A DNA stretch of 58,228 nucleotides, taken from assembly GCA_964247675.1 (NCBI GenBank), contig CAXTVW010000008.1, positions 1-58,228 on the forward strand, given 5' to 3'. The translations under genes were made by a program, and so were the position numbers. Within the stretch, counting starts at the first letter, position 1. Each line of letters starts with the position of its first letter. This document shows positions 51,891 to 58,228 of the stretch, piece by piece. Source of the stretch: BOG-908 sp964247675 (GTDB lineage Bacteria; Pseudomonadota; Alphaproteobacteria; Acetobacterales; Acetobacteraceae). The notes under the pieces are model-generated. The model had not been told where the DNA came from and made no database searches. It saw nothing but the letters and a program-made list of their open reading frames with translations.

Positions 51891-54761
51891 TTACTGAGGC
51901 ATTGTCAGCGCCTGGGCGGCCGCCGTTAGTAATCGCGTCCGCAGCCAGCCGATCTCGCGCTCATGCTGTTTCTGCAACACTTGCAAATCTGCCGATAGCT
52001 GAAAGTCGCGCAGCGCCATGGCAGCGGGGTGCAGAATGCTGACCGAAACCTGCACGTCACAGACAAGCAAATAGATAGTCTGCAACGTTTCTAGTAACGC
52101 GAAGCCGGTCGGTGCCAGGGCCTTGCCTGACGGTTCCGCCAGCCGGCCGCTCACCGCCCGGACCCCGCCGAACCGCGCCTGTGCGGCCGCCATCCCCGCC
52201 GCTGCGGCGTCCGCCCAGCCGGCGAACAGCCGGCACGCCTCGGCCACGTCAGGCATCGCCGGAAAGCTGGCCGCCGCTTGAGTCAAGCTGCGCGCCAGGA
52301 GCGCTTCTCCCGCCGCCAGCCGAGCCAGGTAATCGCCCACATGCGCGCGCGGCGGCGCACCGTCCTTCGCCGGCTTCGCCAACGTTCCCGCACCTGCCAA
52401 CGCCTCAGCCGTCCGGCTGCCCGGCGCGCTCTCCGGTGCCGCTATCGGGCGCGCCGCCGGATCCACGCGAACCGCGGCGTATTTGAACTGCGGCTGCTTG
52501 CTCACCGCGTCCCAGGCAAATACCGTCAGTTCGTTGGCCGCCCGCGCCTGCCCCGGGTGGTCCCAGTAGCCGTAATGGAACGGCACGAACACCTGCCCTG
52601 GCAGCACGTCGCCGATCTTGGCCGCGACCTCGATGCTGCCGCGCCGGGAGGTCACCGTCACCATCTGCCCGTCCACCACGCCGATCCGCCGCGCATCCTC
52701 TTGCGCCATTTCGGCGAAGGCTGCCGGCGCCGCGCGTGCGAGTTCGGGCACCCGGCCTGTTTTCGTGCGCGTGTGGAACTGCGTCAGCAACCGCCCTGTC
52801 GTCAGCAGGAAGGGATATGCCGCGTCCGGCTCCTCCTCTGGCGGCCGGTAATGCGCCGGCTTGATGAACGCGCGCCCGGCCGGCTCCAGCGCCTCGTAAG
52901 CCTGCCGCGTCATCAGCGCCCCGGTCAGCAGGTCATGCCCGAAGGTGGTGCATTCGTCGGGGTCGGTGTGGAATACGTGGTCGGTGTAGAGCCGCACCGC
53001 GCCGTCGGGATGGGCGTCGTTGCAGGGCCATTGCACGCCGGATCCCGCCATGAGCTTGGCGTAGCTCAGCCCGGAGTAGTCGCACGGCCGGCCGCGCGAG
53101 CATGCTTTCCACGCATCGAACGCCTGCTCTGGCGAGGACCATTTGACCAGCGGTGCGCCATCCTTGTCGCGGAAATCCATCCGCCGTGCGTAGTCCAGGA
53201 AGATCTCCAGATCCGGACGCGCCTCCCCGGGCGGCTCCACGGCCCTAAAGCTGATGTGCACCGTGCGGTCGAAATTGGTGAACGTGCCCGTCCGTTCGCC
53301 CCAGATCGCCGCCGGCAGAACCACGTCAGCCAGCCAGCCCGTCTCCGTCATGAAGCCGTCCTGCACCACCACGAAGACGTCCGGCCGCGACAGGATCTGG
53401 CGCACGCGCGGCAGATCAGGCATCGACACCGCCGGGTTCGTGCCTTGTATCCACAGCATCTTCAGCGTTCCGGCCTCGGCGTACTGGAATATCTCCAGCG
53501 CGGGCGTGCCCGGCGCCCAATGCGGGATCCGGGCGGCATCCACATTCCACAGCCTGGCGAGCTCGGCCACATGCGCCGGGTTCTCCCAGTTGCGCGACCC
53601 GCTCAGATCTTCGTACACGCCGCACTCGCGTGTGTTCTGCGCCGTCGGCTGCCCGTTCATCTGCAGCACGCCGCAGCCCGGCCGCCCGATCATGCCGCGT
53701 ATCAGATGGAGGTTGTTCACCGCGCAGGCCGATGCCGTCGCCTGGTTGCTCTGGTAGATACCCTGCAGGCAGGTGGAGACCAGGCTGGGCGCCGCGCCGA
53801 TCAGCGACGCGGCACGCAGCAGCAAATCCGCCTTTATGCCGGTGATCGCCTCCACCCGCTCCGGCGGGTAGGCGGCGACCGTCGCCTCCAGCCCGGCGAA
53901 GCCCAGCGTATGCCGCTCGATGAAGGCCCGGTCGACGTGGCCGTTGGCGATGACCAACCGCAGCAGGCCGTTCAACAGCGCAAGGTTGGTGCCCAGACGC
54001 GGCGCGAGCCAGACGTCGGCTTCCGCGGCGGTGGGTGTACGGCGCGGATCGATCACCACCAGCTTCGGCGGGTCGGCGCCGCGCCGGCGGTCCAGGATGC
54101 GCATCCACATCACGGTGTCGGTCACCGCTGCGTTGTGGCCGGCCAGCAGGATGCAATGCGTGGTGTCCAGATCGGCCACGCTGCCTGGCTGGCCGTCCGC
54201 CCCGAAGCTCTCCTTCAGCGCGGCACCCGCGGTCGCCGTGCACAGCCGGATGTTGCCGTCCATGTGCGGGGTGCCCAGCCCCGCCTTGCCGATCACCGCG
54301 AGGGTGTAATACTCCTCCAGCATGAGCTGGCCGCTGCTGTAGAAGCCGATCCCGCTCGGCCCGCATTGCGCCAGCGTCTCGCGGGAGCGGCGGACGATGA
54401 GGTCCATCGCCTCGTCCCAGCTCGCCTCGCGGAACCAGTCGCCGTGCCGTATCAGCGGCCGGGTCAGCCGGTCCGCGCTGGCGTTGGCCGCCCAGCCGTA
54501 CAGGCCTTTCGGCCCCAGCCGCCCGCGGTTGATGCGGTCCACCAAACGGCCGCGCACGCCCACCATGCGTGCGCCGTTTGCGCCTCCATCTTTGACGCCG
54601 ATGTCCAGCGCGCAGCCGTTGGAACACAGCACGCAAGCGGACTGCACCCACCTGTCCGGCGCCTCGGTTACCCGCTCGTCCTGGCGGGCCGGCCAGGCGC
54701 CCTCGCCCTCATACGGCGTCCGTTCGCCCCAGACGTCCCGCAGGCTGTCGCGCCCTGTCAT
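51891..54761 (-). CDS. Molybdopterin oxidoreductase, nitrate-reductase-like, atypical Fe-S site
   Basis: A 956-residue Mo-bisMGD enzyme. The N-terminal Fe-S site shows C43, C46 and C50 (CVLCSNGC) but the place of the fourth Cys reads RLGPKG (G83). The Mo ligand is probably C174 in NIRLCTATAG. The body (LLAGHNAAVTDTVMWMRIL; LWIQGTNPAVSMPDLP; GTFTNFDRTVHISF) and the dinucleotide-binding end (RRIGVVDGQMVTVTSRRGSIEV) match assimilatory nitrate reductases and relatives. A further 150 residues follow that I cannot place. It comes after the Rieske/hemerythrin fusion gene, 9 bp apart, in one operon. Nitrate as substrate is inference. Confidence 0.78.
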   Translation of the reverse strand: MTGRDSLRDVWGERTPYEGEGAWPARQDERVTEAPDRWVQSACVLCSNGCALDIGVKDGGANGARMVGVRGRLVDRINRGRLGPKGLYGWAANASADRLTRPLIRHGDWFREASWDEAMDLIVRRSRETLAQCGPSGIGFYSSGQLMLEEYYTLAVIGKAGLGTPHMDGNIRLCTATAGAALKESFGADGQPGSVADLDTTHCILLAGHNAAVTDTVMWMRILDRRRGADPPKLVVIDPRRTPTAAEADVWLAPRLGTNLALLNGLLRLVIANGHVDRAFIERHTLGFAGLEATVAAYPPERVEAITGIKADLLLRAASLIGAAPSLVSTCLQGIYQSNQATASACAVNNLHLIRGMIGRPGCGVLQMNGQPTAQNTRECGVYEDLSGSRNWENPAHVAELARLWNVDAARIPHWAPGTPALEIFQYAEAGTLKMLWIQGTNPAVSMPDLPRVRQILSRPDVFVVVQDGFMTETGWLADVVLPAAIWGERTGTFTNFDRTVHISFRAVEPPGEARPDLEIFLDYARRMDFRDKDGAPLVKWSSPEQAFDAWKACSRGRPCDYSGLSYAKLMAGSGVQWPCNDAHPDGAVRLYTDHVFHTDPDECTTFGHDLLTGALMTRQAYEALEPAGRAFIKPAHYRPPEEEPDAAYPFLLTTGRLLTQFHTRTKTGRVPELARAAPAAFAEMAQEDARRIGVVDGQMVTVTSRRGSIEVAAKIGDVLPGQVFVPFHYGYWDHPGQARAANELTVFAWDAVSKQPQFKYAAVRVDPAARPIAAPESAPGSRTAEALAGAGTLAKPAKDGAPPRAHVGDYLARLAAGEALLARSLTQAAASFPAMPDVAEACRLFAGWADAAAAGMAAAQARFGGVRAVSGRLAEPSGKALAPTGFALLETLQTIYLLVCDVQVSVSILHPAAMALRDFQLSADLQVLQKQHEREIGWLRTRLLTAAAQALTMPQ

Positions 54762-54770
54762 GGCGGGCGA

Positions 54771-56261
54771 TCAGGCGTTCTCCAGCAGGCTGAGCTTCAT
54801 CGAACGGAACGCCGTCTTGAAGCGAGACGTGCGCTCGCTCTCCAGCATCTCGTCCAGCTCGCCGCCCAACTCGTGCAGCCGGGCATCGCTCAGCCGCTCC
54901 GCCTCCCGGAACATCGACCGCTCCTCTGATCCGGCATGGTGCAGGAACGCCGCCTGCAACGCCTCGAGATGTTCGCGGAACTGCGCGCTGCCCAGCGGCA
55001 ACTTCACTGTGGCGGCAAGCAGGTCCGCCAGCACGCCATGTTCGGCGTAGGCGATCTCCGTGTCCTCGCTCACGCCGCGCACGGCCGGGTAGAAGATCGC
55101 GTCCTCGATCACCTCGTGTATGTCCAGCTCGGCGGCCAGCGCCCGCATCAGCGCATGCCGGTCGGCATTTTCGCCTGATGTGGCCAGCATCTTCTCGAAC
55201 ATCCGGCGCATCAGCTCGTGGTGCTCGTAGAGCACCTCCGTCGCCGTACGGCTCGGCTCGCCCACACCGGTCTGCGGCACGCCGCGCGCCGGCTTGCCCA
55301 CCTGCTTTATCGGCTGACCTTTCATCGATTCTGACGTCACCACGTGGTCGCCAGGCTCCTGCTCGCGCTTCAGCTCCACCGTGCCGTCCACGATGCGCAC
55401 CACGTAGCGCGGCTGCGGGCAGGTCGAAGGCCCGGTCGCTGGATAGCCAGTCTCCAGATTGAATTGCGAGCCGTGCCAAGGACACACCAGCGTGCCGTTG
55501 ATCACCCAGCCCTCATCCAGCGGCCCGCCGGCGTGCGAACACCGCGCGCCCATCGCGTGCACACGCTCGCCTTGCCGGACCAGTACGATGCCTATTTCGC
55601 TGCGGGCCACCTCGTCCCACACGGCCACGCGATGGGGCTTCTTCTCGGCCAGCTCGGCCAGCTTCGCCACCGCCACGAACTCGCGCGGCTCAGGACTGCG
55701 GTCGGCATGATCCACCACCGCTCGCCGCCGGTAAACCAGGTGGCCACCGAGGTAACCGCCAACGCTCATCACCGCGTATGCCGCAGCGCTGGCCCACACG
55801 CCCGCGCCACGCCGCCCCTGCGCGCGCAGCGAGCTGGACCAGAGGTTCAGCCCCAACGCCACGCCGTTCACCGAGCCATGCACCAGCCCGACCCGCCTGT
55901 CGCGCCCGTTCAAATGCTGCCAGTCGGCCAGGCCGGTCGCGATGGCGGCCGCGGCACCGGCCGAACCGGCCCGCAGGGCGAGGTCCGCTGCGTCGCCGGC
56001 GCGCCGTTTGCCCAGCAGCCCTGCGGCGGAGAGCAGGTCCAGCCCGAGCGCCAGGGTCCAGGTGCCGATCGGGATGGCTACGATCAGCGGGTGTACGGGA
56101 TGTCCGTACGGCCGGCCGTGCAGCGTGTTTGCCAGGCTCTTGCCCGGACGCCCCGTCAACTGCCCGGTTTGCGAGATCGCCTTGCCGAGCGCGTAGGCCG
56201 GCCTGTCCAGGCCCTCCGCGCGTTCGATGTGCCCGATGGCAGCGTCGATCATTCTCGCCAT
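54771..56261 (-). CDS. DUF2231-Rieske-hemerythrin fusion protein
   Basis: A 496-residue three-part protein. Residues 50-180 are a DUF2231 membrane domain (HGRPYGHPVHPLIVAIPIG; four helices). Residues 195-300 are a Rieske [2Fe-2S] domain with C241-S-H243 and C260-P-W-H263. Residues 340-445 are a hemerythrin HHE domain (YEHHELMRRMF, DIHEVIEDAIFYP, YAEHGVLADLL, FLHHAGSEERSMF). The Rieske part could pass electrons and the di-iron part bind O2 or NO. Upstream of and probably co-transcribed with the molybdoenzyme. The ATG at 56261 has GGAG 8 bases upstream. Confidence 0.85.
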   Translation of the reverse strand: MARMIDAAIGHIERAEGLDRPAYALGKAISQTGQLTGRPGKSLANTLHGRPYGHPVHPLIVAIPIGTWTLALGLDLLSAAGLLGKRRAGDAADLALRAGSAGAAAAIATGLADWQHLNGRDRRVGLVHGSVNGVALGLNLWSSSLRAQGRRGAGVWASAAAYAVMSVGGYLGGHLVYRRRAVVDHADRSPEPREFVAVAKLAELAEKKPHRVAVWDEVARSEIGIVLVRQGERVHAMGARCSHAGGPLDEGWVINGTLVCPWHGSQFNLETGYPATGPSTCPQPRYVVRIVDGTVELKREQEPGDHVVTSESMKGQPIKQVGKPARGVPQTGVGEPSRTATEVLYEHHELMRRMFEKMLATSGENADRHALMRALAAELDIHEVIEDAIFYPAVRGVSEDTEIAYAEHGVLADLLAATVKLPLGSAQFREHLEALQAAFLHHAGSEERSMFREAERLSDARLHELGGELDEMLESERTSRFKTAFRSMKLSLLENA

Positions 56262-56403
56262 GCGTCTCACTCCGGCTCTTCATGAGCACTCATGCGAGAC
56301 GTGACTGCTAACCTGCAGGTTGCATGCCTGGTGGTGATCACGAGTCACTGCATGGGTACATGTAACCCTTCGGCGGCATGCCGCGGAGGCGGCCGGCGGG
56401 CGC

Positions 56404-56738
56404 TCAGCAGGGCTCGGCTCCTCCGATCTCGCGGGATCCACAGTCAACCGCTGCGCGAAGCCCGGCTTTGTGACCTGAGGGGCTTGCATCCCAGGGTGGC
56501 TCGTCTCCGAGCCGCGCCGCCAGGACGTCGATCACCGAGCGTGACTTCGCCGGCAAGTGCCGGTCCGGCCGGAAGACCGCGTGGACATGTCCGACCGTCA
56601 TCGTGGGCTGGTCCAGCGATATCGCCACCAGGCGTCCCGAGCGGAGATCGTCGGCGACCAGAAAGCCGGGCTGGTAGATCAGCCCGAGCCCGCCGAGCGC
56701 GGCCGCCCTCAGGGCGTCGCCGTTGTTGCTGCGCAACC
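56404..56738 (-). pseudogene. 3' remnant of a LysR-type regulator
   Basis: Only the last part of the substrate-binding domain is left: RSNNGDALRAAALGGLGLIYQPGFLVADDLRSGRLVAISL and HAVFRPDRHLPAKSRSVIDVLAARL (residues near the usual C-terminus). The HTH and the first 200 or so residues are missing. The break at about 56735-56740 touches a second gene fragment on the other strand. Confidence 0.8.
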
Positions 56739-57080
56739 CTGCCGCTGATCCAGCCGCGTCTCGCGGTGCTGTTGCCGTGGAAACGCAAGGAAGATCCCGA
56801 GGAGGGTGCGCGCCGGGTCAACCAGGCCATCGACTCGCTGTATTTCGAAACGGCGATCGTCAGCTATCCGGCCTCCCTGGCTGCCCTGCGGGCCATGCAC
56901 GACACAGCGCGCCTGCTGACCGGCTACGACCTGCCGTTCTTCCCGGCGGACAAGATCGCGGTGTCACGGCGCAGCCTCGAGGCGTTCGACGGCTACACGG
57001 CAGCCGAGCGCGGGATGATGTTTTCGGGAACCGCGCTTCGCCTCTTCCCGCGGCTGGCGCGGATCCTGCCGGGCCGGTGA
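56736..57080 (+). pseudogene. 3' remnant of an amidohydrolase-family gene
   Basis: The reading (G)GTLPLIQPRLAVLLPW-like start, LYFETAIVSYPASLAALRAMHD, RLLTGYDLPFFPADKIAVSR and ERGMMFSGTALRLFPRLARIL matches the C-terminal third of ACMSD-type amidohydrolases (metal Asp in GYDLPF). About two thirds of the gene, including the N-terminal His pair, is gone. No start codon in a sensible place. Confidence 0.75.
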
Positions 57081-57432
57081 ACGGGCGCGTCCGGACGCTG
57101 CGAGCGGGATGGCAGGGAGGGCCGAACCGTCGGTGATGCGGCGGCCTCGAGGTTGCTGGATTCGCGATCGCGACACCGGCTTAGCAGCGGCGGAGTGGGC
57201 CTAAGGGCGGCGGTGCCGGCGTAATCACCGAAGAGGGTGCGCATCGCCGGCTGCATCACAACTTCGCCGGGCGCCAGGCTTTGCTCACTTAACCGTTGAC
57301 GATGCACACCCTGGCAGGGACCTTCAGCAGATAAAGAAGTCCGCTAGCATATTTTTGCCTTCTGGTAGGCCCGCCGCGACCGCGAAACCCGCCGCAGAGT
57401 CTTGGACTGAGAGGGCGGACGCATGAGGTATT
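57081..57432. other. Gap upstream of the CheB-type gene
   Basis: About 350 bp without a frame of coding character on either strand. It should hold the promoter of the next gene, but I see no convincing boxes. Confidence 0.4.
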
Positions 57433-58228
57433 ATGGCTAATCGCGATGCGCCCGATCCGTCCGACGTCTCCAAACCAGCCGTGCCCGACGGCACGAAACG
57501 CGAAAGCGAAAGCGGGGGCGAAAGCGGGGGCGAAGGCGGGGGCGAAAGCGGGGGACAGGCCAGGCGCGCACCCGCCACGGAAAAGGCGGGCCTGATCGTC
57601 GGCATCGGCTCGTCGGCCGGCGGGATCGATGCGCTCAAGGCGTTCTTCTCCAGGCTGCCCGCGGACGCCGGCATGGCTTTCGTCGTCGTCCAGCACCTCG
57701 ACCCCCTCCACACCAGCTCGCTCGTCTCCATCATCTCCGGCCAAACTGCGCTCCGTGTCTGCCTCGCGGAGGACGGCGCGGTGGTCGCTCGGGACGAGGT
57801 CCACGTCATCCCGCCAAACGCGACCCTCACCATCAAGGACGGGCTGCTCCGGGTGGCGCAGCCTGCCGCCACGGCCGAACGCCGCGTTGCCGTGAACACC
57901 TTCCTGACCTCGCTGGCCGACGACCAGGGCGAGAACGCGGTGGGCATCATCCTCTCCGGATTCGGCAGCGACGGCGCGCTCGGCATCGCCGCGATAAAGG
58001 AACATGGCGGGCTCACGCTCAGCCAGGCCGAGTTCGACCACCATGCCAAGCAGGGCATGCCGCAAAGTGCGGCGTCCGGCGGCTTCGTGGACCATGTGCT
58101 GGCCGTCGAGGACATGCCGCAGGCGCTGCTGGAGTACCGGCAACACCGGGCGGCGAACGACTCGCACAAGGGACCCGACGGCATACGCCAGGACCTGCCG
58201 GCCAGGCTGGCCGAGATCTGCGACGTGC
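57433..58228 (+). CDS. CheB-type protein-glutamate methylesterase (partial, probably CheB-CheR fusion)
   Basis: 265 residues are visible before the window ends. Residues 1-52 are a charged, Gly/Glu-rich lead with ESGGESGGEGGGESGG coded by 12-bp repeats. Then the CheB domain: VGIGSSAGGIDALKAFF (catalytic Ser in SSAGG), VVQHLDPLHTSSLV (catalytic His) and GIILSGFGSDGALGIAAIKEHGG (catalytic Asp). There is no receiver domain in front, and the sequence continues past the CheB end (VEDMPQALLEYRQH), which suggests a CheB-CheR-PAS type hybrid. It has GAGG just before the ATG at 57433. Confidence 0.85.
   Translation, partial: MANRDAPDPSDVSKPAVPDGTKRESESGGESGGEGGGESGGQARRAPATEKAGLIVGIGSSAGGIDALKAFFSRLPADAGMAFVVVQHLDPLHTSSLVSIISGQTALRVCLAEDGAVVARDEVHVIPPNATLTIKDGLLRVAQPAATAERRVAVNTFLTSLADDQGENAVGIILSGFGSDGALGIAAIKEHGGLTLSQAEFDHHAKQGMPQSAASGGFVDHVLAVEDMPQALLEYRQHRAANDSHKGPDGIRQDLPARLAEICDV
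57504..57553 (+). repeat. 12-bp tandem repeat in coding sequence
   Basis: The unit GGCGAAAGCGGG is repeated about four times, with one A-to-G change, inside the CheB-type gene. It codes Glu-Ser-Gly-Gly units and stays in frame. Confidence 0.85.

Noticed and set aside
57504..57553. CRISPR-like short repeats
   Set aside because: The units are contiguous 12-mers in frame in a coding region, without spacers; no cas genes in the window.
57289..58184. Minus-strand frames opposite the CheB-type gene
   Set aside because: The plus strand has all three CheB catalytic motifs; the minus frames are Ser/Pro or Gly/Arg-rich shadows.

Overview
The window looks like chromosomal DNA of a GC-rich, flagellated alphaproteobacterium, most likely from the Acetobacteraceae; the genus cannot be fixed from the sequence alone. 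The pointers are the Caulobacter-style flagellar order fliF-fliG-fliH(flbE)-fliN-flbD-flhA with flbT, a MipZ-type ATPase, a usg gene, CIRCE-controlled groESL, a C30-type carotenoid cluster and a dense family of dispersed T/A-run hairpin repeats in the spaces between genes.

Layout. 1-7 kb: a secreted protein, a thioesterase, cysK with a divergent Rrf2 regulator, a cyclopropane-synthase-like methyltransferase, a LpxL-type acyltransferase and a CysI-type sulfite reductase, so cysteine and sulfur assimilation is partly grouped here. 7-10 kb: a glyoxalase-II-like hydrolase, HU and a large glycosyltransferase. 10.5-16.6 kb: two CrtN/CrtP-like desaturases, an acyltransferase, a membrane glycosyltransferase and a DUF2141 protein, read as one carotenoid or glyco-carotenoid pathway. 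17-20.5 kb: small lineage-specific proteins, a TerB-like protein, a lipoprotein and a cold-shock protein. 21-23.3 kb: groESL with a sigma70 promoter and two CIRCE operators, followed by usg and DUF3309. 24-38.4 kb: flagellar genes (flhA, flbD, fliN, fliH, fliG, fliF, flgD and fliK on the minus strand; flgE, flgK, flgL and flbT on the plus strand), with divergent sigma54 promoters between fliK and flgE. 38.4-50 kb: HdeD-like protein, EF-hand-like protein, amino-acid permease coupled to a divergent PEP-carboxylase homologue, a diguanylate cyclase, MAPEG, cupin, RMF-like and FkbM genes. 50.6-58.2 kb: tRNA-Thr(CGT), mipZ, a molybdopterin oxidoreductase next to a DUF2231-Rieske-hemerythrin fusion, a LysR/amidohydrolase deletion scar and the 5' part of a CheB-type gene that runs off the end.

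The most unusual features are: (1) at least 23 copies of a hairpin repeat (family A) that sit directly against gene ends, often as facing pairs, with base changes that co-vary within one arm rather than between arms; (2) the DUF2231-Rieske-hemerythrin fusion beside a molybdoenzyme that lacks the fourth Fe-S cysteine; (3) a PEP-carboxylase homologue that has lost several catalytic residues and is coupled to a permease; (4) a deletion junction that removed the 5' ends of two divergent genes; (5) a flagellar divergent regulatory region with two sigma54 promoters and a tandem motif midway between them.
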